A DNA stretch of 13,219 nucleotides from Modestobacter sp. (GTDB lineage: Bacteria > Actinomycetota > Actinomycetes > Mycobacteriales > Geodermatophilaceae). The stretch lies in assembly GCA_025965635.1 (NCBI GenBank), contig JAOPWO010000143.1, forward strand, positions 1 through 13,219, in the 5' to 3' direction. Position numbers and translations under genes: made by a program. Positions 6,438 through 13,219 of the stretch are shown piece by piece (position 1 is the stretch's first letter; each line of letters begins with the position of its first letter). The notes under the pieces were generated by a model. It was not told where the DNA came from and did no database searches. It saw only the letters and a program-made list of their open reading frames with translations.

Positions 6438-7027
6438 GCCGCAGTGCCGCGGGCCGTTCTGAGCGCCTGCACCGCGTCGCGCAGGGTCACCGCCCGGCCG
6501 CCGCGGTTGTACGGCAGGCGGGACAGCGCCGAGCCCATCGCGCAGGTGTCGGTGACCGCGGCGGTGGCCAGCCCCGCGCCGATACCGCCGGCCAGGAAGC
6601 GGGCCCTCGGGAAGCGCAGGCTGGCCATGATGCTGGTCGCGACCAGGCCGCCGGCGACCAGGCGGACCTGGCGCTCCAGCGCCCAGCGGGCCCGGCCGCG
6701 GCGGACGTCGGCCCCGGTGGCGGTGTGCGCGGTGACGCCGCCGTCGAGCACGGACAGCTGGTCCGCTCCGGCCGCGGCCAGGGACGTGTGGGCGGTCCGT
6801 GCCCGGGTGCCGGCCTGGCAGACCAGCACGACGGGGCCGTCGAGTTCAGCGGCCAGCTGTGTGGCGTGCTCGGTCACCAGTGGCAGCGGGACGTTGACGG
6901 AGCCGGGGATGTGCGCGGCCTCGTACTCCGCCGGGGTGCGTACGTCGATGACGATGGGTGCGGTGTCGCCTGTGGACCGGGCGGTCAGCTCGGCCGGGGT
7001 GATCAGTGCGGTGGTGTGGGAGTTCAC
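6434..7027 (-). CDS. Rhodanese-DUF2892 membrane protein
   Basis: 197 residues from the GTG at 7027. Residues about 8-105 form a rhodanese domain, with IDVRTPAEYEAAHIPG near 27-42 and the active-site loop CQAGTRA at 70-76 (catalytic C70). The C-terminal part is DUF2892: a hydrophobic segment at 121-137, a second at about 144-160, then DTCAMGSALSRLPYNR (160-175), a cysteine motif typical of this fusion. The protein probably handles sulfane sulfur at the inner face of the membrane. The GTG at 7090 would add 21 residues unlike rhodaneses; AGAGG before 7027 and GGGAGG before 7090 are both poorly spaced, so the start rests on homology. It follows the CstB-like gene after a 111-nt gap and overlaps tauE by 4 nt. 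Confidence 0.85.
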   Translation of the reverse strand: MNSHTTALITPAELTARSTGDTAPIVIDVRTPAEYEAAHIPGSVNVPLPLVTEHATQLAAELDGPVVLVCQAGTRARTAHTSLAAAGADQLSVLDGGVTAHTATGADVRRGRARWALERQVRLVAGGLVATSIMASLRFPRARFLAGGIGAGLATAAVTDTCAMGSALSRLPYNRGGRAVTLRDAVQALRTARGTAA

Positions 7028-7138
7028 GGGGAACGTCGTCCTCTGGATCGGTCGTGAGGGTGTTGCGGGCAGGGGCAGGTCGGCGACCACCGGGGACGGA
7101 AACCTCCCGGTGGCCGCCGGGTCTGGGGGTGCGGCCGG

Positions 7139-8518
7139 TCAGACGGTGGCGGGCTGGACGTGCAGGCCGGCCGCAGCCGCGCCGGTGTCGGGGTCGCCGT
7201 AGCCCCCGTCGACGAGCACCGGGCGGCGGCCGGCGCGCGCGAGCATCGAGGCGGCGATGGAGGCGCGGTAGCCCGAGCCGCAGTACGCCCACACGTCGCC
7301 GGCGGGGAGCTCGTCGAGGCGGCCGGGCAGGTCGTGGATCGGGATGTGCCGGGAGCCGCGGACCCCGCCGCCGGCGCGCTCGTCGTCACGGCGGGCGTCG
7401 AGCACCACCAGGTCCGGGTCGGCAGCCATCGCCGCGGCCAGGCCGGCGAAGTCGCTGACCGGGTGGGTGTCCAGCTCCCGGCCGGCGGCCAGCTCCTCGA
7501 CGCTGCCGATCGCGGCGCCGGCGAGCCGGTCGATACCGATGCGGACCAGCTCCCGGCGGGCGTCGGCCACCTGCTGCTCGGTCTCCCCGATCAGGGTCAG
7601 CGGTGCGCCCCAGGGGACGAGCCAGCCGACGTAGGTGACGAAGTTGGTGATGGCCAGCTCGAAGTTCAGCGCACCGGGCAGGTGTCCGGCGGCGAACGCG
7701 GTGCGGCTGCGCAGGTCGATGACCCACTCGCCGGCGGCCAGCCGGCCGGCCAGCTCCTCGGGGTGGACCAGCTCCGGCATGGACAGGTCGACCGGCGCCG
7801 GGCCGGCGGCATTGCCCGGACCCATGTGGGCGTACCAGGCCGGGATGGCGGTGAGGCCGGCGATCAGCTGGTCGACGAAGGTCTGCTCGTCCTGGGTCAG
7901 CGCCGGGTTCACCTGCACCTGCTCGCCGACGGTGGAGGAGTCCCCGCTGGTCGGGGTGGCCGAGCAGAAGCTGCCGAACCCGTGGGTGGGGAAGACCGGG
8001 GTGCCGGCGGGCAGCTCGTCGGCCAGCCGTCGCACCGAGTGGTACTGGGCGTGGGTCAGCTCGTCGGTGTGCTCGGGACCGACCAGGTCGGTGCGGCCGG
8101 TGGCGCCGTAGAGCATGGAGCCGCCGGTGAACACCGCCTGCACCGCGCCGTCGGTGCCGGTGAGCACGTAGCTGACGTGGTGATGGGTGTGACCGGGGGT
8201 GTGCATCACCCGGAAGCGCATCGGGCCCGCCTCGAGCACGTCGCCGTCGGTGGCCGGCACCCGCTGGAAGGCGACGGTGTCCCCGGCGGGGACGGCGTAC
8301 TCGGCGCCGACGGTGCGGGCCAGCTCCAACCCGCCGCTCCAGTAGTCGTTGTGGAGATGGGTCTCGGCCACGAGCGCGATGCGGACGGTCCGCTTCTCGG
8401 CCAGTGCCAGCACCCGGTCGATGTCACGCTGCGGGTCGATGACCACGCCGACGCCGTCGGAGCTGATCAGGTAGCTGCGGTCGCCGAGACCCGTGGTCTC
8501 GATGATGTCGATCTGCAC
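7139..8518 (-). CDS. cstB: CstB-like persulfide dioxygenase with two rhodanese domains
   Basis: 459 residues from a GTG at 8518, with GAGGAG six nt upstream. The N-terminal metallo-beta-lactamase domain (1-235) shows AETHLHNDYWSGG (51-63; H54, H56, D58), TPGHT (108-112; H110), GRTDL (141-145) and PTHGFGSFC (177-185; H179). Tyr replaces the last His of the classical HxHxDH, as in many members of this sub-family. A first rhodanese domain (about 250-340) has no active-site cysteine (TLIGETEQQ at the loop). The second (about 355-455) has one: YCGSGYRAS, C413. The order dioxygenase, pseudo-rhodanese, rhodanese is that of S. aureus CstB, which oxidises low-molecular-weight persulfides to thiosulfate/sulfite. 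The symbol is given by architecture and context. Confidence 0.9.
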   Translation of the reverse strand: MQIDIIETTGLGDRSYLISSDGVGVVIDPQRDIDRVLALAEKRTVRIALVAETHLHNDYWSGGLELARTVGAEYAVPAGDTVAFQRVPATDGDVLEAGPMRFRVMHTPGHTHHHVSYVLTGTDGAVQAVFTGGSMLYGATGRTDLVGPEHTDELTHAQYHSVRRLADELPAGTPVFPTHGFGSFCSATPTSGDSSTVGEQVQVNPALTQDEQTFVDQLIAGLTAIPAWYAHMGPGNAAGPAPVDLSMPELVHPEELAGRLAAGEWVIDLRSRTAFAAGHLPGALNFELAITNFVTYVGWLVPWGAPLTLIGETEQQVADARRELVRIGIDRLAGAAIGSVEELAAGRELDTHPVSDFAGLAAAMAADPDLVVLDARRDDERAGGGVRGSRHIPIHDLPGRLDELPAGDVWAYCGSGYRASIAASMLARAGRRPVLVDGGYGDPDTGAAAAGLHVQPATV

Positions 8519-8577
8519 AGAAGGCTCCTCAATACGGTACGGGGCAGGGGTATCGGCGCTCTAAAGGAAAAGGCGGG

Positions 8578-8880
8578 TCATAGGGTGGGACGGTTCTCGG
8601 CCGTCCACCGCGTCATGCCGCCGTCGAGGTTGGCCACGTCGAAGCCGTGGGCGGCGAGGAACTGGGCAGCCTGTGCGCTCCGCCCGCCACTGCGGCAGAC
8701 GGTGATGACCGGACGACCGCGGGTCAGCTCGAAGGTGCGGGCGGGCAGCTGGCTCAACGGGATGTGGGTGCTGCCGGCGATCCGTCCCTCGGCGAGCTCG
8801 CTGGCCTCGCGGACGTCGAGCAGGACGGCCTCGGTGCGGTCGGCGGCCTGGGCAGGGGTCAGCTGGGGAATGGGCTGCAT
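8578..8880 (-). CDS. Single-domain rhodanese
   Basis: 100 residues, a complete stand-alone rhodanese. LLDVREASELAEGRIAGSTHIP (20-41) is the conserved first half; VCRSGGRSA (61-69) is the active-site loop with C62; NLDGGMTRW lies near the C-terminus. The ATG at 8880 has GGAGA five nt upstream. Such proteins move sulfane sulfur between thiols, thiosulfate and persulfide carriers in the cytoplasm. It sits between the cstR-like regulator (33 nt upstream) and the CstB-like gene (59 nt downstream), so it very likely belongs to the same transcript and passes persulfide to, or takes it from, the dioxygenase. The active-site loop has Gly and Ser where thiosulfate rhodaneses often carry Lys/Arg, so the true acceptor is open. 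Confidence 0.9.
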   Translation of the reverse strand: MQPIPQLTPAQAADRTEAVLLDVREASELAEGRIAGSTHIPLSQLPARTFELTRGRPVITVCRSGGRSAQAAQFLAAHGFDVANLDGGMTRWTAENRPTL

Positions 8881-8913
8881 CGGGTTCTCCGGGGGCTGGA
8901 TCGGGGCGGGCGG

Positions 8914-9180
8914 TCAGGCCAGGGAGAGGAACAGGCGCTCGAGCTCGCGCAGGTCGACCTCGCGAGTGTTGCCGTCCTCGTTGATCGAGCAGTAGCGCAT
9001 CCCGGTGGAGACGACGGCGAACCCGGCCTTGCTCAGCGCCTTCGATGCCGCAGCCAGCTGGGTGACCACGGCCGAGCAGTCCCGGCCGTCCTCGATCATC
9101 TTCACGATGCCGCCGATCTGACCCTCGATGCGCTTCAGGCGCTTGACGACGTCGGCGAGCTCGCCCGGGGGGATGTCCAC
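8914..9180 (-). CDS. cstR: CsoR/FrmR-family repressor, CstR-type persulfide sensor
   Basis: 88 residues from the GTG at 9180. VVKRLKRIEGQIGGIVKMIE (11-30) is the family's first helix; DGRDCSAVVTQL carries C35, and MRYCSINE carries C64. The C35-C64 spacing equals that of copper CsoR, but the His four residues before the second Cys is Gly here (G60). Loss of that ligand with both cysteines kept is the mark of CstR, which forms di- to tetrasulfide links on meeting persulfides and then leaves DNA. The sulfur genes downstream agree. Longer frames reach 9255 but would run through the operator at 9193-9210, so I reject them. The gene leads the operon and probably represses it, itself included. A formaldehyde or copper sensor is less likely. 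Confidence 0.85.
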   Translation of the reverse strand: MDIPPGELADVVKRLKRIEGQIGGIVKMIEDGRDCSAVVTQLAAASKALSKAGFAVVSTGMRYCSINEDGNTREVDLRELERLFLSLA

Positions 9181-9186
9181 GTCTCC

Positions 9187-9215
9187 ATCATGTATACCCC
9201 CCGGGGTATATGCAA
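9187..9215 (-). promoter_or_regulatory. Promoter of the sulfur operon
   Basis: Read on the minus strand, TTGCAT (9215-9210) and CATGAT (9192-9187) are separated by exactly 17 nt, each matching 4 of 6 sigma-70 consensus bases. Transcription would begin near 9180, the GTG itself, suggesting a leaderless cstR message; GGAG two nt before the GTG is too close to act normally. This is prediction only. Confidence 0.5.
9193..9210. promoter_or_regulatory. CsoR/CstR-type operator
   Basis: TATACCCC, two central C, GGGGTATA: a dyad with perfect 8-bp arms. It matches the A/T-flanked, G-tract inverted repeats bound by CsoR/CstR repressors. It fills the spacer between the predicted -35 and -10, so bound repressor would block RNA polymerase. 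Confidence 0.8.
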
Positions 9216-9626
9216 CCGGATGGCCGGTGATGGTCGGCACATCCGCCCGGCTCACTGCACAGCCGGTCGACGTCCAGCAGCGGCGCCGCCGGCCCAGGTG
9301 TGCCGGTATCCGCGGGTGCGCTCATCTGCGGACGTCGCGGTGCATCAGGCCGGCTGGCGGTCTCCGGTGGTCGATCAGCAGTCGGCGCGTCACGCAGTTC
9401 TCGGATCAGTCCCGCGCGCACGAGGGTGGTGGGACGTGCGCCGGTCGTCATCGCTGAGCGCGGGCCGAGGAGTGGGTGCCGCCGTCCTGGGCTCGTCGGT
9501 GGGGAGGGCGCGGCGCAGCCATCGCCGAGGCTCGTGTCGTCGTGGACCGCGCGCCTGACCCTGCCCGGCGGCCCGGGTGCGGGTGCAGGCTTGGCCCTCT
9601 GCGCGTCGTACTCCGGAGGAGCAGCC
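9216..9626. other. Intergenic region between the sulfur operon and DUF1707 gene
   Basis: 411 nt between two divergent genes. Frames are open on both strands, but none shows family motifs or the codon bias of the neighbours. It must hold the promoter of the DUF1707 gene, for which I see no clear box. Confidence 0.4.
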
Positions 9627-10097
9627 ATGCCACCCCTGATGGACCTGAACACCGCGACCACGTCCGCACGGCGGATGCGTGCGTCGGACGCCGACCGGCT
9701 CGCCGCCGTCCAGCTGCTGCAGGACGCGGTGGCACGCGGCCTGCTCGCGCCGGACGAGGGCAGCGAGCGGATGGCCGATGCCTTCGTCGCCGTCCACCGG
9801 GACGACCTCGACCCGCTGACCGAGGACCTCCCGCCGGCCCCGACGGAACGCGCGGCGCTCGGCTGGCGGTCGCTCGGGCTCCTGGCTGTCGAGCAGGTGC
9901 GGGCCTCCCTGACCACAGCCGCCACCGGCCGGCTGAGGGCGGCGCGTGTGGTGGTCGTGCTGCTCGTCGCCGCCCTCGTGCTCGTCCTCGTCGGCACCCT
10001 GACCGGGATGGCGCTGTCCGACAGCGGTGGCGGCGGGGACGCCGGCGGCTGGCACGAGCAGGCTCACGACCACTGGGACGACGACTGGGACGACTGA
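9627..10097 (+). CDS. DUF1707 membrane protein with His/Asp-rich tail
   Basis: 156 residues from the ATG at 9627, with GGAGGA six nt upstream, which settles the start although the frame is open from 9300. Residues 18-69 are a DUF1707 domain: MRASDADRLAAVQLLQDAVA, then GLLAPDEGSERM and DDLDPLTEDLP. A single membrane helix spans about 107-128. After it come a Gly-rich hinge (134-141) and a short tail rich in His, Asp and Trp (GGWHEQAHDHWDDDWDD). DUF1707 is an actinobacterial N-terminal cytoplasmic domain of unknown role, often joined to membrane segments or other modules. The tail would lie outside the membrane and could bind metal ions (inference). It is divergent from the sulfur operon and converges with the AEC permease. 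Confidence 0.88.
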   Translation: MPPLMDLNTATTSARRMRASDADRLAAVQLLQDAVARGLLAPDEGSERMADAFVAVHRDDLDPLTEDLPPAPTERAALGWRSLGLLAVEQVRASLTTAATGRLRAARVVVVLLVAALVLVLVGTLTGMALSDSGGGGDAGGWHEQAHDHWDDDWDD

Positions 10098-10197
10098 CCC
10101 GCGCGGCCGGGTCCGCATGCTCGACGCCGCCCCGGGCGAGGTCCCGCACGGGGGGCGCGGTGACGGATGCCGGCGACTGGCTACCGGGCGGAAGACC

Positions 10198-11115
10198 TCA
10201 GCCGAGCAGGGCCGCGACCACGAAGAGCACCGGCACGGACAGCACGGTGCTCAGCGTGATCGTCTCCCGGGCCAGGTCCTCCCCGGTCCGGTACGTCACC
10301 GCGTACGTGAGCAGGTTCTGCGCGGCGGGCAGCGCGGAGAGCACCACCACACCGAGCAGCTCGGAGCGGTCCATGCCCAGGGCCGAGCCGAGCAGCCAGG
10401 CCGTCGTCGGGGCGACGACGAGCTTGAGCACGACGGCGAGCACCACCGGCCACCGCTCGGGACCCCGCCCCGGAACCGCGCTGCCGTGCAGCGACATCCC
10501 GTAGGCCAGCAGCACCGCCGGGACCGCCAGCCCGCCGATCAGCTCGATGGGCTCGAGCAGGAGCGCCGGCACCGTCCAGCCCGTACCCGACACGACCAGT
10601 CCCGCCACGGACGCGACGAGTACCGGGTTCCGGAACGGCGCGAGGACGCGCGACCACACCGACCCGTCGCCGTCGGCACTGGTGACGTCGAGCACGGTGA
10701 GGCCCAGCGGCACGAGCAGGACCAGCTGGAAGAGCAGCACCGGAGCCACCGCGCCGGCGTCCCCGAGCACGTAGACCGCGATCGGGATGCCCAGGTTCGC
10801 GGCGTTGACCTGGCTGGCGCCCAGGGCGCCGATGGTGGTCCGGCCCACGCCCCACCGCCGGACGGCGCCGACGACGGCGTACAGCCCCGCCGACAGCAGT
10901 GCGGCACCGGAGATGACCGCCAGCGTGGGGGAGAAGACGACGTCGAGGTCGGCCGCGGCCAGCGTCTCGAACAGCAGCGCCGGGGTGGCCACCGAGAACG
11001 CGACCCGGGACAGCACCGTCCCGGCGTGCGGTCCGAGCGTCCCGGCCCGGGCCACCACGTACCCGACCGCGATCACGCACCCGATGACGATGAACCCCGC
11101 CAGGACCCCGCTCAC
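10198..11115 (-). CDS. AEC (auxin efflux carrier) family permease
   Basis: 305 residues from the GTG at 11115, the normal length for bacterial AEC permeases, with about ten hydrophobic helices. Conserved features: GYVVARAGTLG (18-28) after helix 1, VATPALLFETLAAADL (42-57), NAANLGIPIAVYVLGD (104-119) with the helix-breaking Asn/Gly/Pro, a central hydrophilic loop (about 143-160), PAVLLAYGMSL (199-209) and LPAAQNLLTYA (262-272). The family exports small organic anions such as malate or malonate; the substrate here is unknown. The frame stays open to 11649, but that extension belongs to an unrelated remnant. No clear ribosome site precedes 11115, so the start is by homology. It converges with the DUF1707 gene across 100 nt. 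Confidence 0.87.
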   Translation of the reverse strand: MSGVLAGFIVIGCVIAVGYVVARAGTLGPHAGTVLSRVAFSVATPALLFETLAAADLDVVFSPTLAVISGAALLSAGLYAVVGAVRRWGVGRTTIGALGASQVNAANLGIPIAVYVLGDAGAVAPVLLFQLVLLVPLGLTVLDVTSADGDGSVWSRVLAPFRNPVLVASVAGLVVSGTGWTVPALLLEPIELIGGLAVPAVLLAYGMSLHGSAVPGRGPERWPVVLAVVLKLVVAPTTAWLLGSALGMDRSELLGVVVLSALPAAQNLLTYAVTYRTGEDLARETITLSTVLSVPVLFVVAALLG

Positions 11116-11280
11116 CGGACGTCGGGGCTGCTCGGCACCCCAACAGGATGACCGGGCGCCGTCCCCGGCCAGCAGCGGGGCGTCGGCACGACCGGGCCGG
11201 GGCGACCGGTGCGGACGTGCCGACGCACGACGGCTGCCCACCCGGACGACGCTGCACCGCGTGGAGGCCTGGTCCCCGCC

Positions 11281-11409
11281 CCGGCCGTCGACGTCCGGCG
11301 CCGCATCGGGGCCTGGTCGGCGGTGGAGGAGGTCGACCCGGACAGCGGCGGGGTGCAGATGGAGGTCGAGTGGCTGGGCTGCGCGGCGCCCACCGTCCTC
11401 GCCCCCTTG
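11281..11409 (+). pseudogene. Remnant of a WYL-domain regulator (C-terminal end)
   Basis: The plus frame reads DVRRRIGAWSAVEEVDPDSG then GVQMEVEWLG and APTVLAPL. This has the shape of the C-terminal extension of actinobacterial HTH-WYL (YafY-type) regulators: VRRRIG-W--VEEVD, a strand, then a terminal V--P-L. The middle between WLG and APTVLAPL is shorter than normal, and neither the HTH nor the WYL core is found upstream. Likely a decayed gene end. Confidence 0.4.
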
Positions 11410-11499
11410 CGACCTGAGCATCGTCGTCGGGGGAGTGCGGTCGGGCGGGTCGGCAACCCGTCCGCGGCGCCGCGGCTGCGACCGCCCAGGCCTGACCCG

Positions 11500-11649
11500 C
11501 TGGGGCGCCTTCTCCAGCAGCACCACGTCGTCCCCCGGCCACCGACCGACCAGGGTGGCCGGGAGCCCACCGCCACCGCCCACCACCACGATGTCGGCGC
11601 TCAGATCGGCGGGGCGGTCGTCCGGGACGGGAGCGGCGGACTCCCGCAC
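11500..11649 (-). pseudogene. Remnant of an FAD-binding dehydrogenase (N-terminus)
   Basis: From a GTG at 11649 the minus frame reads ADIVVVGGGGGLPATL (18-33) and DDVVLLEKAP (40-49), the dinucleotide-binding beta-alpha-beta fold that opens FAD-dependent (fumarate reductase/ketosteroid dehydrogenase type) enzymes. Similarity stops at EKAP, where GG-T and a further ~450 residues should follow; none of these are found in any frame before the AEC gene. Confidence 0.55.
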
Positions 11650-11811
11650 GGGAGCGGGGGAGGGCCGGACCGTCGGGAGCTCGCTGTCCGGGCGGTGCGG
11701 GGGCGGACGCGAGCGCGGCCGGGGCGCGGTCCGGGTCGTCGGCCGGGGCTGACCTTGGCCCGGCGGGGCACCCGGTGTGGATCAGGTCGCTTCCCGGGTA
11801 GCCCCGCGGCC

Positions 11812-12624
11812 ATGACCGAGACCGCAGGACACCGTCGCGTCGCCGTCGTCACCGGGTCGGAGTCGGGCATCGGCCGGGCCACCGCCGTGGCCCTGGCGGA
11901 GGCGGGCTGCGACGTCGGCGTGACCTGGTACCAGGACGAGGGGAAGGGGGAGGAGACCGCGGAGCTGGTCCGCCGGGCGGGTCGCCGCGCGGAGCTCCGC
12001 CACCTGGACCTCACCGCGCTGCCGGGCGCCGCCGACGTCGTCGACGAGCTCGCCGACGCGCTCGGGGGCATCGACGTCCTGGTGAACTGCGCGGGCACCG
12101 GGCACGCGTCGATGCTGCTGGAGACCGGCTACGAGACCTGGCGCAGCGTGATGGCCACCGATCTCGACGGCGCGTTCCTCTGCCTGCAGCGGGCCGCCCG
12201 GCGGATGGTCTCCGCCGGCCGTGGCGGCCGGATCGTCAACGTCACCAGCGTGCACGAGCACCAGCCGCGGGTGGGCACCGCGGCCTACTGCGCGGCCAAG
12301 GGCGGCCTCGGCCTGCTCACGAAGGTCGCCGCCCTCGAGCTCGGCGAGCACGGCATCACGGTCAACGCGGTCGCCCCCGGGGAGATCGCCACCGCCATGA
12401 CCGGGCAGGAGGACGAGGACCCCACCGCACGCGGGCACGAGCGCCCCGGCGTCCCGCTCGGCCGACCCGGCGACGCCCGGGAAGTCGCCGCGGTGATCGC
12501 CTTCCTCGCCTCCCCCGCGGCGAGCTACGTCACCGGGGCGTCCTGGCCGGTGGACGGCGGGATGCTGCAGATGGGCCCGCAGGCCGGCTCGCACCTGACC
12601 TCCGCCGAGTGGCGCCGCCCCTGA
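11812..12624 (+). CDS. SDR family oxidoreductase (YohF-like)
   Basis: 270 residues, a classical short-chain dehydrogenase. The NAD(P)-binding motif is TGSESGIG (14-21); NCAG (92-95) replaces the usual NNAG; catalytic S146 lies in NVTSVHEH and Y159/K163 in YCAAK. The position of the structural Asn is Asp (D117 in TDLDGAF). VAPGEIATAM (187-196) and VDGGM (247-251) complete the fold. From memory the closest named relative is E. coli YohF, with shared segments such as DLDGAFLC and ITSVHEH. The reaction is NAD(P)-dependent oxidation or reduction of an alcohol or carbonyl; the substrate is unknown. The ATG at 11812 is chosen because the fold begins at residue 9, though the frame extends upstream to 11209; no strong ribosome site is seen. 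It converges with the LysR gene. Confidence 0.9.
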   Translation: MTETAGHRRVAVVTGSESGIGRATAVALAEAGCDVGVTWYQDEGKGEETAELVRRAGRRAELRHLDLTALPGAADVVDELADALGGIDVLVNCAGTGHASMLLETGYETWRSVMATDLDGAFLCLQRAARRMVSAGRGGRIVNVTSVHEHQPRVGTAAYCAAKGGLGLLTKVAALELGEHGITVNAVAPGEIATAMTGQEDEDPTARGHERPGVPLGRPGDAREVAAVIAFLASPAASYVTGASWPVDGGMLQMGPQAGSHLTSAEWRRP

Positions 12625-12799
12625 AGCACGGCGTGTCGGGCCGCGGGTGGGGGGACGCACTCCACCCACGTCAGCCCGACGACGTGCCCGGAGGCCATCG
12701 TGACGTCCTCCCAGTCCCGTCCCGCCGACGACCCGGCCGACCACGTCCGCAGCGGCGCGGACGTCGCCGGGGCGGGCAGCCGCTGCCGGGCAGCCCGCC

Positions 12800-13219
12800 C
12801 TACGACCCGAGCTGACCCCGGCCCCGCTCGGGGTCCTTCGACCACAGCGCCACCCGGACCGTCGGCCGGGGGCGCCGGCGGGCCGCTCCCCGCCCGACCA
12901 GCGCCGTCATGGCATCCGCGGTGGTGAGGAAGCGCTGCAGCGCGACCGCCGTGGCGTTCGCCCGCTGCGCCGGCACCGTCACCCACCACATGCCCGTCAC
13001 CGGCGTGCCCGCGCACGGCACCCGCACCAGCGCGCCGCTCTGCAGGTCGGCCCGGACGACGTGTGCCAGCGCCAGCAGCACCCCGTGCCCGGCGCGCACG
13101 GCGGCGAGTCCGTCGGTCTCGCTCTCCATCCGTTCGGGCTCCGGCAGCCCCGGCGTCGCGGTGGCCCAGCGGTGCTCCTCGCTGCCCGGCTCCCAGCCGG
13201 CCGGGCCGGTGAACCAGCG
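12800..13219 (-). CDS. LysR-type regulator, C-terminal part, cut by the right edge
   Basis: The minus frame is open to the last base of the window; 139 residues of the C-terminal part are visible. MESETDGLAAVRAGHGVLLA (about 31-50) followed by LQSGALVRVPCAG is the typical end of a LysR substrate-binding domain (effector-cleft helix, then the 'G-L--G-LV-V' strand). GMWWVTVPA and AVALQRFLTTADAMTALV give the last strand and helix. The DNA-binding domain lies outside the window. LysR genes often regulate a neighbour, commonly divergent; the convergent SDR gene is a possible but unproven target. Confidence 0.75.
   Translation of the reverse strand, partial: RWFTGPAGWEPGSEEHRWATATPGLPEPERMESETDGLAAVRAGHGVLLALAHVVRADLQSGALVRVPCAGTPVTGMWWVTVPAQRANATAVALQRFLTTADAMTALVGRGAARRRPRPTVRVALWSKDPERGRGQLGS
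12814..12835. terminator. Short hairpin inside the LysR 3' end
   Basis: GACCCCG (12814-12820) and CGGGGTC (12829-12835) form a 7-bp stem with an 8-nt loop, between two convergent genes. No U-tract follows on the minus strand; two T follow closely on the plus strand. Could serve as a terminator for the SDR transcript. Confidence 0.3.

Larger units (their letters stand above)
11116..11811. other. About 700 nt without an intact gene
   Basis: Between the AEC permease (-) and the SDR gene (+). Long frames here are extensions of those two genes, but family matches are limited to two short remnants on opposite strands, listed separately. The promoters of both flanking genes must also lie here. Confidence 0.5.

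Noticed and set aside
5853..8995. Very long plus-strand frames opposite the sulfur operon
   Set aside because: They are antisense shadows in very G+C-rich DNA; the minus strand encodes clear rhodanese, MBL and TauE/SafE motifs.
9188..9454. Minus-strand frame starting with ATG at about 9454 and ending beside cstR
   Set aside because: Third-position G/C (about 70% by count) is lower than in the neighbours, no family is recognised, and it would place the operator inside its coding end.
11116..11649. N-terminal extension of the AEC permease by 178 residues
   Set aside because: The permease has full family length from 11115; the extension begins with an unrelated FAD-binding stump.
11209..11811. 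N-terminal extension of the SDR gene by about 200 residues
   Set aside because: The SDR fold begins at residue 9 after the ATG at 11812; the extension only carries a WYL-like scrap and low-complexity Arg/Pro sequence.
1..13219. CRISPR array, insertion sequence or integrase
   Set aside because: No regularly spaced repeats, transposase or recombinase motifs, or terminal inverted repeats were seen in the window.

Overview
The window reads as high-G+C actinobacterial chromosome: many GTG starts, very strong G/C bias at third codon positions, and families typical of Actinomycetota (DUF1707, DUF2188, WYL, AEC transporters). I cannot name the species. Composition is uneven. Counting single 60-base lines gives 53% G+C at 3301-3360, 57% at 3721-3780 and 70% at 2461-2520, against 80% at 6001-6060 and 77% at 8221-8280. 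The first ~5.5 kb therefore looks like acquired accessory DNA set into a more G+C-rich backbone.

Left part (1-4.7 kb), a defence-type island. An unrecognised large protein runs in from the left edge (+). It converges on a two-HTH regulator-like gene (-). Divergent from that is a compact two-gene cassette: an S-4TM putative pore-forming membrane protein followed 13 nt later by a CD-NTase (cGAS/DncV-like nucleotidyltransferase). This is the layout of a minimal (type I) CBASS anti-phage system, in which the enzyme makes a nucleotide second messenger after infection and the membrane effector damages the cell envelope. A perfect 13-bp hairpin closes the cassette. It is followed by a small exported or lipoprotein-like unknown.

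Middle (4.7-5.66 kb), a decayed stretch. It holds a second large hairpin, a dyad element, a frameshifted DUF2188 remnant, a coding-like unknown fragment, and a second copy of the 3' end of the HTH gene. The two copies of that 3' end (48 bp, 38 identities) bracket the CBASS cassette.

Sulfur block (5.66-9.22 kb, all -). The order is a CstR-type persulfide sensor, a single-domain rhodanese, a CstB-like persulfide dioxygenase/rhodanese fusion, a rhodanese-DUF2892 membrane protein and a TauE/SafE exporter. Together they look like a sulfide/persulfide detoxification and sulfite export operon. A dyad operator lies between the -35 and -10 of the cstR promoter. No sulfide:quinone reductase is in the window.

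Right part (9.6-13.2 kb), ordinary backbone genes. They are a DUF1707 membrane protein with an unusual His/Asp/Trp tail, an AEC-family permease, a 0.7-kb stretch with remnants of a WYL regulator and an FAD-binding dehydrogenase, a YohF-like SDR oxidoreductase, and the 3' part of a LysR-type regulator cut by the right edge.
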